From Pseudomonas congelans (GTDB taxonomy: Bacteria > Pseudomonadota > Gammaproteobacteria > Pseudomonadales > Pseudomonadaceae), in NCBI RefSeq assembly GCF_900103225.1, contig NZ_FNJH01000005.1, forward strand, positions 251,671 through 315,670: DNA of 64,000 nt, read 5' to 3'. Shown one piece after another: positions 43,582 to 52,096 of this stretch. The notes under the pieces are model-generated. The model ran no database searches, was not told where the DNA came from, and saw only the letters and a list, made by a program, of their open reading frames with translations. Within the stretch, counting starts at the first letter, position 1. The number at the start of each line of letters is the position of its first letter. The position numbers and the translations under genes are program-made.

Positions 43582-44073
43582 TTAATTGATTTTCAAACGT
43601 TTGCGCAATCCACGCAGGCCATAACTGATCCAGGGCCACAACAGGGCGCTGACCAACGCGGGCAGCACCAGCGCCAGCGTAGGCTGACGGTTGCCGGTCA
43701 GCGCACTCAGCCAGAGTTGCGCAAGCTGCGCCAGACCGAATACCACCAATAGCACCAGGCACTGTTGCCACATGGGGAACATGCGCAGGCGCTGCTGCAG
43801 GGACATCACCAGAAAGGTAATCAGGCTGAGGATCAGGGCATTCTGACCGAGCAATGTGCCATACAGCACATCCTCCATCAGGCCCAGTATCCACGCGGTG
43901 GTCATGCCGTATTTGTGCGGCAGTGCCAGAACCCAGAAGGTCAGCAGCAGGGCCAGCCACAGCGGCCGGAAAATTTCCATGAATTGCGGCAGCGGCGAAA
44001 CGCTCAATAACAGACCGATCGCAAATGTCAGCCAGACCACCCAGCCATTGCGCCCGGAAACATGACTAACCAT
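43582..44073 (-). CDS. mreD: Rod-shape protein MreD
   Basis: The 163-residue inner-membrane protein has five or so helices (GWVVWLTFAIGLLLSVSP first) and no catalytic motif. MreD works with MreC, MreB, RodA and PBP2 in the elongasome. It overlaps mreC by eight bases. Confidence 0.92.
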   Translation of the reverse strand: MVSHVSGRNGWVVWLTFAIGLLLSVSPLPQFMEIFRPLWLALLLTFWVLALPHKYGMTTAWILGLMEDVLYGTLLGQNALILSLITFLVMSLQQRLRMFPMWQQCLVLLVVFGLAQLAQLWLSALTGNRQPTLALVLPALVSALLWPWISYGLRGLRKRLKIN

Positions 44074-45181
44074 CGATAGGCTCCCGGGCAGTGGAAGGTC
44101 TTGAGGCAGGTGGCTGTGATGCCGCAGGCCGGGAAGCAGGCCTTGCCGGCGTCGCGGGTGTCGCCGCCGGTGCCGGCGTTGTCGATTGCGCTGCAGGCTT
44201 GTGCGTCAGCGTACTGCCCGGAAAGACCGGAACGACTGCCTGCGGCCACATCGGGAAGGCGGGAGTCGGCGGCGGCAGCGTCGCCATCACGGAAGGCTCG
44301 ACGCCCTTGTCGATGGATTCCTGTGCCTGGGCTGCATCGGCAGCGCGCTCCTCCGGCGAGCGGCCGTCGGAGAACACCAGCAACAGATAGCGACTCCGAT
44401 TCAGCGCAGCGGTCGGCACCGCACGAACGATCGCGAACGGCTGGCCGGAGTCGTGAATCACTTCCTTGACCGTCGCCACCGGATAACCGGCCGGGAAGCG
44501 CTGCCCAAGGCCCGAACTGACCAGCAGGTCGCCTTCCTTGATGTCTGCGGTGTCTGCCACATGCCGAAGCTCAAGACGTTCCGGGTTACCGGTACCGCTG
44601 GCGATGGCACGCAGACCGTTGCGATTGACCTGCACCGGGATGCTGTGGGTCGTGTCAGTCAGCAACAAGACGCGCGAGGTGTAAGGCATCAACTCGACCA
44701 CCTGCCCCATCAGGCCGCGCGCATCGAGCACAGGCTGGCCGAGCACGACGCCGTCGCGTTCGCCCTTGTTGATGATGATGCGGTGGGTGAAGGGGTTCGG
44801 GTCCATGCCGATCAGCTCGGCGACCTCGACCTTTTCGTTGACCAGCGCCGAGGAGTTCAGCAACTCGCGCAGGCGAACGTTCTGCTCGGTCAGTGCCGCC
44901 AGCTTTTGCAGGCGACCTTGCAGGAGCAGGGCTTCGGTCTTGAGTTTTTCGTTTTCGGCGATCAGCTCTGTGCGGCTGCCGAACTGACTGGCGACGCCTT
45001 GATAAAGACGCTGTGGCAGGTCGACGATCCAGTAGGACTGCATGAGCACCATCGACATCTGGCTGCGCACGGGCTTGAGGATCGTAAAGCGGGCGTCGAC
45101 AACCATCAACGCAACCGACAGAACGGCCAGCACCAGCAGACGTACACCCAGCGACGGGCCTTTTGAGAAAAGCGGTTTAAT
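44066..45181 (-). CDS. mreC: Rod-shape protein MreC, probable ATT start
   Basis: MreC is a bitopic protein that activates PBP2-RodA. The family-like N terminus IKPLFSKGPSLGVRLLVLAV begins upstream of any in-frame ATG, GTG or TTG. The codon in initiator place is ATT at 45181, six bases after GGAGGAG. The first GTG (45133) falls within the membrane helix and has no ribosome site. With ATT the protein has 371 residues: helix at about 14-32, coiled coil at about 60-105, two beta-barrels, and an alanine/proline-rich tail (about 300-371). That tail is longer than in E. coli. Confidence 0.9.
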   Translation of the reverse strand: MKPLFSKGPSLGVRLLVLAVLSVALMVVDARFTILKPVRSQMSMVLMQSYWIVDLPQRLYQGVASQFGSRTELIAENEKLKTEALLLQGRLQKLAALTEQNVRLRELLNSSALVNEKVEVAELIGMDPNPFTHRIIINKGERDGVVLGQPVLDARGLMGQVVELMPYTSRVLLLTDTTHSIPVQVNRNGLRAIASGTGNPERLELRHVADTADIKEGDLLVSSGLGQRFPAGYPVATVKEVIHDSGQPFAIVRAVPTAALNRSRYLLLVFSDGRSPEERAADAAQAQESIDKGVEPSVMATLPPPTPAFPMWPQAVVPVFPGSTLTHKPAAQSTTPAPAATPATPARPASRPAASQPPASRPSTAREPIDG

Positions 45182-45364
45182 AGGCCGCTCCTCCGGGGCA
45201 TGCGATCGTTGGATCGAACTTCGATTGGCAATTATTCATGCGGTATGTAACCGGCCCGGACAAATGAAAGAGATAGGCACCCTGTTTCGGCGTCAGCCTG
45301 AAGCATACAGGTAGCATATCCGCCACCTGCATACAAAAGACTCCGTGAAAGGCACCCCGGCGAA

Positions 45365-46402
45365 TTATTCGCTGGAGAGCAGATCCATGGTGTGCTTATC
45401 CATCATTTCCAGCGCACGGCCACCGCCACGCGCTACACAGGTCAGCGGGTCTTCGGCGACGATCACCGGCAGACCGGTTTCCTGAGCCAGCAATTTGTCC
45501 AGATCACGCAACAGTGCGCCACCACCGGTGAGGACCAGGCCACGCTCGGCGATGTCCGAGGCCAGTTCCGGAGGCGATTGCTCCAGAGCGCTCTTGACCG
45601 CCTGAACGATGGTCGCCAGCGACTCCTGCAGTGCCTCGAGCACTTCGTTGGAGTTCAGAGTGAACGCACGTGGAACGCCTTCGGCCAGGTTGCGGCCACG
45701 GACGTCGACTTCACGCACTTCACCGCCCGGATAGGCAGTACCGATTTCCTGCTTGATGCGCTCGGCAGTGGATTCGCCGATCAGGCTGCCGTAGTTACGG
45801 CGCACATAGGTGATGATCGCTTCGTCGAAACGGTCGCCACCCACACGTACGGATTCGGCATACACCACACCGTTCAGGGAGATCAGGGCGATTTCTGTGG
45901 TACCGCCGCCGATGTCGACAACCATCGAACCGCGAGCTTCTTCCACTGGCAGACCGGCACCGATTGCGGCGGCCATCGGCTCTTCGATCAGGAATACTTC
46001 GCGTGCGCCTGCCCCCAGGGCCGACTCGCGAATGGCGCGACGCTCAACCTGGGTGGATTTGCACGGAACGCAGATCAGCACACGAGGGCTGGGCTGCAGA
46101 AAGCTGTTTTCATGAACCTTGTTGATGAAGTACTGCAACATTTTTTCGCAGACGCTGAAGTCGGCGATAACGCCGTCTTTCATTGGACGAATGGCTGCGA
46201 TGTTGCCTGGAGTACGGCCCAGCATGCGCTTGGCTTCGGTACCGACGGCCACGACACTCTTCTGGTTGCCGTGAGTACGAATGGCAACGACAGAGGGTTC
46301 ATTCAGAACGATACCGCGCTCACGCACGTAAATAAGGGTGTTGGCAGTGCCCAGGTCGATGGATAGATCACTGGAAAACATGCCACGCAGTTTCTTGAAC
46401 AT
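45365..46402 (-). CDS. mreB: Rod-shape actin-like protein MreB
   Basis: The 345-residue actin homologue polymerises on the inner membrane and guides lateral wall synthesis. It has an amphipathic N terminus (MFKKLRGMFSSD), phosphate 1 SIDLGTANTLIYV, phosphate 2 VVDIGGGTTEIALIS and the adenosine motif LTGGGALLRDLD. It is first of mreBCD, with 183 bp before mreC. Confidence 0.97.
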   Translation of the reverse strand: MFKKLRGMFSSDLSIDLGTANTLIYVRERGIVLNEPSVVAIRTHGNQKSVVAVGTEAKRMLGRTPGNIAAIRPMKDGVIADFSVCEKMLQYFINKVHENSFLQPSPRVLICVPCKSTQVERRAIRESALGAGAREVFLIEEPMAAAIGAGLPVEEARGSMVVDIGGGTTEIALISLNGVVYAESVRVGGDRFDEAIITYVRRNYGSLIGESTAERIKQEIGTAYPGGEVREVDVRGRNLAEGVPRAFTLNSNEVLEALQESLATIVQAVKSALEQSPPELASDIAERGLVLTGGGALLRDLDKLLAQETGLPVIVAEDPLTCVARGGGRALEMMDKHTMDLLSSE

Positions 46403-46446
46403 GGGAAAGGGACCCTAGGGAACGCGTGGTAAAAAAAGTGCGGCAA

Positions 46447-46475
46447 ACTCTAACAACGACAGGGATTTTGGGCAA
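46447..46475 (-). promoter_or_regulatory. Candidate sigma-70 promoter of mreB
   Basis: On the minus strand, TTGCCC (complement of 46470-46475) and TAGAGT (complement of 46447-46452) are separated by 17 bp, 45 bp upstream of the mreB ATG. Both hexamers match consensus at four positions. Confidence 0.45.
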
Positions 46476-46607
46476 GGAGCCAATATGCTAAATTGGCGGT
46501 TTTCCGAACACCACCCTCGACGTTAGCGGCTTGAGACAGTAATAACGCGATAGTGTTCCGCAATTGGCAACAAAGCAAATCCATAAGCATTCCACTGGAG
46601 ATACCCC

Positions 46608-46895
46608 ATGGCGCTTGAACGCTCCGACGTGGAAAAGATCGCTCATCTGGCCCGACTGGGCCTCAATGACGCCGATATCCCGCGTACTACCGAAGCACTT
46701 AACAGCATTCTTGGGCTGGTCGATCAGATGCAAGCGGTCGACACCACTGGCATCGAGCCGCTGGCTCACCCGCTGGAAGCCACCCAGCGCCTGCGCGAAG
46801 ACGCCGTCACCGAGCGAAATCGTCGTGACACTTACCAAGCCATCGCACCAGCGGTCCAAGACGGCCTCTATCTGGTTCCGAAAGTCATCGAGTAA
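46608..46895 (+). CDS. gatC: Amidotransferase subunit GatC
   Basis: The 95-residue protein wraps around GatA and GatB, with family text [17 protein letters not shown] and [14 protein letters not shown]. GatCAB turns Glu-tRNA-Gln and Asp-tRNA-Asn into the correct amides. GGAG lies eight bases before the ATG. It is divergent from mreB and first in gatCAB. Confidence 0.96.
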
Positions 46896-46909
46896 GGGAA
46901 AGCGCCTGC

Positions 46910-48361
46910 ATGCATCAAATGACTCTGGCCGAGATCGCTCGCGGACTCGCCGATAAAAAGTTTTCTTCCGAAGAGCTGACTCGCGTCCTGCTGTCGCGCA
47001 TCGCGACGCTCGATCCGCAGCTCAACAGTTTCATCAGCCTCACCGAAGACCTGGCCATCACCCAGGCGCAAGCGGCAGACGCTCGCCGCGCCGCCGGTGA
47101 AAACGGCCCGCTGTTAGGTGCCCCGCTGGCCCACAAGGACCTGTTCTGCACCCAGGGCATCCGCACCAGTTGCGGCTCGCTGATGCTCGACAATTTCAAG
47201 GCACCGTACGACGCCACGGTCGTTTCGCGCCTGGCATCGGCAGGTACAGTGACGCTGGGCAAGACCAACATGGACGAATTCGCCATGGGGTCGGCCAACG
47301 AATCCAGCCACTACGGTGCGGTGAAGAACCCGTGGAACCTGGAGTGCGTCCCTGGCGGTTCTTCGGGGGGGTCGGCAGCCGCCGTTGCTGCACGCCTGCT
47401 GCCTGCCGCGACCGGCACCGACACCGGCGGCTCGATTCGCCAGCCTGCGGCACTGACCAACCTCACAGGCCTCAAGCCGACCTACGGCCGCGTATCGCGC
47501 TGGGGCATGATTGCCTACGCCTCCAGCCTCGATCAGGCGGGCCCGATGGCACGCACGGCCGAAGACTGCGCGCTGCTGCTGCAAGGCATGGCCGGCTTCG
47601 ACCCGCAGGACTCGACCAGCATCGACGAACCGGTTCCAGACTACTCCGCCAGCCTCAATACCTCGCTCAAGGGCCTGCGTATCGGTGTGCCGAAAGAATA
47701 TTTCAGCGCAGGCCTCGACCCACGCATTGCGCAGCTGGTGCATGAAAGCGTCAAGGAGCTGGAAAAGCTCGGCGCGATCGTCAAGGAAGTCAGCCTGCCG
47801 AACCTGCAGCACGCGATCCCGGCCTACTACGTCATCGCCCCGGCTGAAGCCTCGTCCAACCTGTCGCGCTTCGACGGTGTGCGTTTCGGCTACCGCTGCG
47901 AAGACCCGAAAGACCTGACCGACCTGTACAAGCGCTCTCGCGCCGAAGGCTTCGGCCCGGAAGTCCAGCGTCGCATCATGGTTGGCGCCTACGCGCTGTC
48001 GGCGGGCTACTACGACGCCTACTACCTGCAGGCGCAGAAGATTCGTCGCCTTATCAAGAACGATTTCATGAGCGCGTTCGCCGATGTCGACGTGATTCTC
48101 GGTCCGACCACGCCCAACCCGGCCTGGAAAATCGGCGCCAAGACCAACGATCCGATTGCCGAATACCTGGAAGACTTCTACACCATCACCGCCAACCTGG
48201 CGGGCCTGCCCGGCTTGTCCATGCCTGCGGGCTTCGTCGACGGTCTGCCAGTCGGCGTGCAACTGCTCGCTCCATATTTCCAGGAAGGCCGTCTCTTGAA
48301 TGTGGCGCATCAGTATCAGCAAGTCACCGACTGGCACACCCGCGCACCTGAAGGCTTCTGA
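46910..48361 (+). CDS. gatA: Amidotransferase subunit GatA
   Basis: GatA hydrolyses glutamine and passes ammonia to GatB. The 483-residue amidase-signature protein has the Ser-cisSer-Lys triad: Lys76 in PLAHKDLF, and the serines in the glycine/serine loop GGSSGGSAAAVAARL and in DTGGSIRQPAAL. It lies 14 bp after gatC. Confidence 0.97.
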   Translation: MHQMTLAEIARGLADKKFSSEELTRVLLSRIATLDPQLNSFISLTEDLAITQAQAADARRAAGENGPLLGAPLAHKDLFCTQGIRTSCGSLMLDNFKAPYDATVVSRLASAGTVTLGKTNMDEFAMGSANESSHYGAVKNPWNLECVPGGSSGGSAAAVAARLLPAATGTDTGGSIRQPAALTNLTGLKPTYGRVSRWGMIAYASSLDQAGPMARTAEDCALLLQGMAGFDPQDSTSIDEPVPDYSASLNTSLKGLRIGVPKEYFSAGLDPRIAQLVHESVKELEKLGAIVKEVSLPNLQHAIPAYYVIAPAEASSNLSRFDGVRFGYRCEDPKDLTDLYKRSRAEGFGPEVQRRIMVGAYALSAGYYDAYYLQAQKIRRLIKNDFMSAFADVDVILGPTTPNPAWKIGAKTNDPIAEYLEDFYTITANLAGLPGLSMPAGFVDGLPVGVQLLAPYFQEGRLLNVAHQYQQVTDWHTRAPEGF

Positions 48362-48371
48362 GGAGAAACAC

Positions 48372-49817
48372 ATGCAATGGGAAGTCGTCATCGGGCTGGA
48401 GATTCATACCCAGCTTTCGACCCAATCAAAGATTTTTTCCGGTAGCGCGACCACGTTCGGCTCCGAGCCCAACACGCAGGCCAGCCTCGTCGACCTGGGC
48501 ATGCCCGGCGTATTGCCGGTGCTGAACAAGGAAGCCGTGCGCATGGCCGTCAAGTTCGGCCTGGCTGTGAACGCCGAAATCGGCCAGCATAACGTGTTTG
48601 CCCGCAAGAACTACTTCTACCCGGACCTGCCCAAGGGCTATCAGATCAGCCAGATGGAGCTGCCTATTGTCGGCAAGGGCCACCTGGACATCCCCCTCGA
48701 AGACGGCACGGTCAAGCGCATCGGCATCACCCGTGCGCACCTGGAAGAGGATGCGGGCAAGAGCCTGCACGAAGACTTCCAGGGCATGACCGGTATCGAC
48801 CTGAACCGTGCCGGCACGCCGCTGCTGGAGATCGTTTCCGAGCCGGACATGCGCAACGCCAAGGAAGCCGTGGCTTACGTCAAGGCGATCCACGCGATTG
48901 TCCGCTACCTGGGCATCTGTGACGGCAACATGGCCGAAGGCTCGCTGCGCTGCGACTGCAACGTATCGATTCGCCCCAAGGGCCAGGTCGAGTTCGGCAC
49001 GCGCTGCGAGATCAAGAACGTCAACTCGTTCCGCTTCATCGAAAAGGCGATCAACAGCGAGATTCAGCGCCAGATCGACCTGATCGAAGACGGCGGCAAG
49101 GTTATCCAGCAGACACGCCTGTACGACCCGAACACCAACGAAACCCGCGCCATGCGCAGCAAGGAGGAAGCCAACGACTACCGTTACTTCCCAGACCCGG
49201 ATCTGTTGCCGGTGATCATCGAGGACTCGTTCCTCGATGAAACCCGCGCCACCTTGCCGGAATTGCCACCGCAGAAACGTGAACGCTTCCAGAGCCAGTT
49301 CGGTCTCTCGACCTACGACGCCAGCGTACTGGCTTCGAGCCGCGAGCAGGCTGATTACTTCGAACAGGTAGTGAGCATCAGCGGTGACGCCAAGCTGGCA
49401 GCCAACTGGGTCATGGTCGAGCTGGGCAGCCTGCTGAACAAGCAGGGCCTGGAAATCGACGAGTCGCCGGTCAGTGCCGAGCAGTTGGGCGGCATGCTCA
49501 AGCGCATCACCGACAACACCATTTCCGGCAAGATCGCGAAAATGGTCTTCGAGGCGATGGCCAATGGTGAGGGCAGCGCCGATGAAGTCATCGAAAAGCG
49601 CGGCCTGAAGCAGGTGACCGACAGCGGCGCCATCGAATCGATGCTTGATGAAATGCTGGCAGCCAACGCGGAACAGGTCGAACAGTACCGCGCCGCAGAC
49701 GAAGCCAAGCGCGGCAAGATGTTCGGCTTCTTTGTCGGCCAGGCGATGAAAGCCTCCAAAGGCAAGGCCAACCCGCAGCAGGTCAACGCACTGCTGAAGG
49801 CCAAGCTGGAGGGCTGA
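48372..49817 (+). CDS. gatB: Amidotransferase subunit GatB
   Basis: GatB phosphorylates the misacylated tRNA glutamate or aspartate and completes amidation. The 481-residue protein starts WEVVIGLEIHTQL, has RNYFYPDLPKGYQISQ-type text and LEEDAGKSLHED with metal ligands, and a C-terminal YqeY-like helical tail that holds the tRNA elbow. The ATG at 48372 follows GAGGAGAAAC. The repeat array begins about 14 bp after its stop. Confidence 0.97.
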   Translation: MQWEVVIGLEIHTQLSTQSKIFSGSATTFGSEPNTQASLVDLGMPGVLPVLNKEAVRMAVKFGLAVNAEIGQHNVFARKNYFYPDLPKGYQISQMELPIVGKGHLDIPLEDGTVKRIGITRAHLEEDAGKSLHEDFQGMTGIDLNRAGTPLLEIVSEPDMRNAKEAVAYVKAIHAIVRYLGICDGNMAEGSLRCDCNVSIRPKGQVEFGTRCEIKNVNSFRFIEKAINSEIQRQIDLIEDGGKVIQQTRLYDPNTNETRAMRSKEEANDYRYFPDPDLLPVIIEDSFLDETRATLPELPPQKRERFQSQFGLSTYDASVLASSREQADYFEQVVSISGDAKLAANWVMVELGSLLNKQGLEIDESPVSAEQLGGMLKRITDNTISGKIAKMVFEAMANGEGSADEVIEKRGLKQVTDSGAIESMLDEMLAANAEQVEQYRAADEAKRGKMFGFFVGQAMKASKGKANPQQVNALLKAKLEG

Positions 49818-49830
49818 TCGCTCCAATGCC

Positions 49831-50163
49831 GAGTACGCGCTGCGACATCGAGTTATGACGCGGAGCGTCACGAAAAGCATGCCAACGCGGAGCATTGGCA
49901 CGATAGGTGTCCGCGCGCGCCTATCGTTCCTCACGCTCTGCGTGGGAATGCAGTTCCGGACGCTCTGCGTCCGCCGTCGAGTACGCGCTGCGACACCGAG
50001 TTATGACGCGGAGCGTCACGAAAAGCATGCCAACGCGGAGCATTGGCACGATCAAACCTCAGTTCCGGACGCTCTGCGTCCGCCGTCGAGTACGCGCTGC
50101 GACACCAAGCTATGACGCGGAGCGTCACGAAATGCATGCCGACATGGAGCCTTGGCACGAGCG
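49831..50163. repeat. Tandem repeat array of GACGCGGAGCGTC palindromes
   Basis: Three copies of a block of about 75 bp start at 49831, 49979 and 50088. Each reads GAGTACGCGCTGCGACA, then TATGACGCGGAGCGTCACGA, then AACGCGGAGCATTGGCACGA with few changes. Between copies lie stretches with TTCCGGACGCTCTGCGTCC. The first spacer is about 39 bp longer and holds a further CTCACGCTCTGCGTGGGA palindrome. The core is GACGC-GGA-GCGTC. Related single copies occur near 13797 and 32970. It fills the gap between gatB and the RlpA-like gene; no gene is seen inside, though frames pass through it. Confidence 0.85.
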
Positions 50164-50200
50164 TCAACCACAACTACTCCGGCACTCAGGAACCCACCCC

Positions 50201-50569
50201 ATGCGCCGCCTTATTTTTGCCTGCAGCCTGCTGACGTTACTGGCAGGATGCGCCAATCACATCATCGACCCCCATGGTTATGATGAGACCGGCACCGCCG
50301 CCTATTACGGTGCACGCCATCATGGCAACCGCACTGCCAGCGGCGAACCGTTCAATCAGAATGCGCTGACCGCTGCACATCGACAGCTGCCCTTCGGCAC
50401 GCGCGTCAAGGTCACCAACCTGGACAACGACAGGTCGGTAGTCGTACGCATCAACGATCGCGGCCCCCACACGCGCGGCCGTCTGATCGATGTCTCTCGC
50501 GAAGCGGCCGAACAACTGGGTATGCTGCGCAGCGGCACAGCGCCAGTCCGCGTGCAGGCCCTGGATTAA
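50201..50569 (+). CDS. Single-domain RlpA-like (double-psi beta-barrel) lipoprotein
   Basis: The 122-residue protein has a lipoprotein signal (lipobox LLAGC, Cys17) and one DPBB domain (about 28-120). The residues that matter in RlpA lytic transglycosylases are present: Glu in ASGEPFN, His in TAAHRQLPFGT and Asp in RINDRGPH. RlpA of P. aeruginosa is about 340 residues and has a C-terminal SPOR domain that binds denuded septal glycan; that domain is absent here. The ATG at 50201 is chosen because it opens the signal peptide. The frame runs on upstream through the repeats to 49907, which is not credible protein. Confidence 0.85.
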   Translation: MRRLIFACSLLTLLAGCANHIIDPHGYDETGTAAYYGARHHGNRTASGEPFNQNALTAAHRQLPFGTRVKVTNLDNDRSVVVRINDRGPHTRGRLIDVSREAAEQLGMLRSGTAPVRVQALD

Positions 50570-50647
50570 CCCCGACCCTCGATCACCTCTGACAAGGACA
50601 ATCGTATTCTCCAGCTATCGGCCCTGCCCGCCCCCGCACTCATCCAG

Positions 50648-51679
50648 ATGCTCAGTGGCTTGTTATTGCTGCTGATCGGGGCAGAACTGTCAGTGCGTGC
50701 AGCGGTGCATCTGGCGGCGATTTTCAAGGTCCGGCCACTGATCGTCGGCCTGACCGTCGTGGCGATGGGCACCAGCGCGCCGCAGATGGCAGTCAGTCTG
50801 CAAGCCGCGTTTGCCGATAACACCGACATCGCTGTTGGCAGTGTCATCGGCGGCAACATTTTCAATGTGCTGGTGATCCTTGGCTTGTGCGCGCTGATCA
50901 TTCCATTACGCGTTGCTCGCCAGGTATTGCGCGTCGACATTCCGCTGATGATTGGTGCCTGCCTGCTGGCTATCGGCCTGTCGTGGAGTGGCGAATTCAG
51001 CAAACTCGATGGCGCACTGCTGCTTGCCGGGTTGCTGTTCTGCCTCATTGTCATCATTCGCCAGGGCGGTCATGCGCCGCGGCACGGACATGCAGAGACA
51101 ACCGAAAAACCTCGTACCTTCACGCGCATCCTCATGCTTGCCACTGGCCTGCTGCTGTTGACCGCTGGCGGACACCTGCTGGTCGACGCGTCAGTGGTAC
51201 TTGCCATCCACCTGGGGCTTTCCGAACGCATCGTCGGCCTGACCATCATTGCCATCGGCACGTCATTACCGGCACTGATGACCTCGCTGATCGCAGCATT
51301 TCGTGGCGAGCGCGATATTGCCGTGGGGAACGTGATCGGCAGCAACCTGTTCAATCTGCTGGGCGTGCTGGGGCTGACCGCACTGGTCGCCCCGGTGCCG
51401 CTGACGATCTCGCCAAACGCACTGGTGTTCGACCTGCCGATCATGCTCGGCGTCTCGCTGCTATGCGTGCCGCTGTTCTATTCCGGTTACCGGATAGACC
51501 GCCTGGAAGGTCTGTTCCTACTGTCGTTGTACCTGACCTACGGGCTGCATATCCTGTCGATCAGCACCGGCATGGCGCTGGCCGAACGGCTTGAAAGCAA
51601 AATGCTCACGCTGGTGTTACCTGTGCTGGGCGCTGTGGTTGTCTGGGGCACGATTCGCGCCTGGCGACGCCAGCACTGA
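50648..51679 (+). CDS. CaCA-family (YrbG-like) cation antiporter with altered ion motifs
   Basis: The 343-residue membrane protein has about ten helices in two inverted halves, the plan of calcium/sodium exchangers. The two alpha repeats read GTSAPQMAVSLQAAF (41-55) and GTSLPALMTSLIAAF (204-218), followed by DIAVGSVIGGNIFNVL and DIAVGNVIGSNLFNLL. In most family members the motif is GTSxPE, and that glutamate in both repeats binds the ion; here it is Gln46 and Ala209. The family is clear, the transported ion is not. It follows the RlpA-like gene by about 80 bp in the same direction. Confidence 0.85.
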   Translation: MLSGLLLLLIGAELSVRAAVHLAAIFKVRPLIVGLTVVAMGTSAPQMAVSLQAAFADNTDIAVGSVIGGNIFNVLVILGLCALIIPLRVARQVLRVDIPLMIGACLLAIGLSWSGEFSKLDGALLLAGLLFCLIVIIRQGGHAPRHGHAETTEKPRTFTRILMLATGLLLLTAGGHLLVDASVVLAIHLGLSERIVGLTIIAIGTSLPALMTSLIAAFRGERDIAVGNVIGSNLFNLLGVLGLTALVAPVPLTISPNALVFDLPIMLGVSLLCVPLFYSGYRIDRLEGLFLLSLYLTYGLHILSISTGMALAERLESKMLTLVLPVLGAVVVWGTIRAWRRQH

Positions 51680-51712
51680 CCTCCAACCCGCATTGATACA
51701 AGGAGCAAGGCC

Positions 51713-52096
51713 ATGACAGACAAGACGATCAGCGAAGGCGAACAGATCCGTCGCCAGGTGATGGGCGATGTCTACGTCGACCGTGCGCTGGGGAATGCCA
51801 CCGAGTTCAGCCAGCCGCTGCAGGATTTCGTCAACGAGCATGCCTGGGGCAGCGTCTGGAGTCGCGAGGGCCTGCCGTTGAAGACCCGCAGCCTGATCAC
51901 CCTGGCCACCCTCACCGCCCTGAAATGCCCGCAAGAGCTGAAGGGCCACGTCCGTGGCGCGCTGAACAATGGCTGCACGGTCGAGGAAATTCGCGAAGCG
52001 CTGCTGCACTGCGCGGTGTACGCCGGCGTGCCGGCAGCCATCGACGCATTTCGTGCGGCGCAGGAAGTGATCGACAGCTACGTCAAAGCGGATTAG
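51713..52096 (+). CDS. Carboxymuconolactone decarboxylase-family protein
   Basis: The 127-residue all-helical protein has the family plan: RREVMGDVYVDRA-type start, WSREGLPLKTRSLITLATLTAL, and GHVRGALNNGCTVEEIREALLHCAVYAGVPAA. The family includes PcaC (4-carboxymuconolactone decarboxylase of the protocatechuate pathway) and AhpD-like enzymes; the wording is nearer to the former, but no other pca gene is present. AGGAGCAAGG gives a strong ribosome site. Its end overlaps the convergent permease gene by four bases. Confidence 0.87.
   Translation: MTDKTISEGEQIRRQVMGDVYVDRALGNATEFSQPLQDFVNEHAWGSVWSREGLPLKTRSLITLATLTALKCPQELKGHVRGALNNGCTVEEIREALLHCAVYAGVPAAIDAFRAAQEVIDSYVKAD

Noticed and set aside
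49907..50200. In-frame N-terminal extension of the RlpA-like protein
   Set aside because: It is a translation of the repeat array, is repetitive, and precedes a clear lipoprotein signal that must be at the N terminus.
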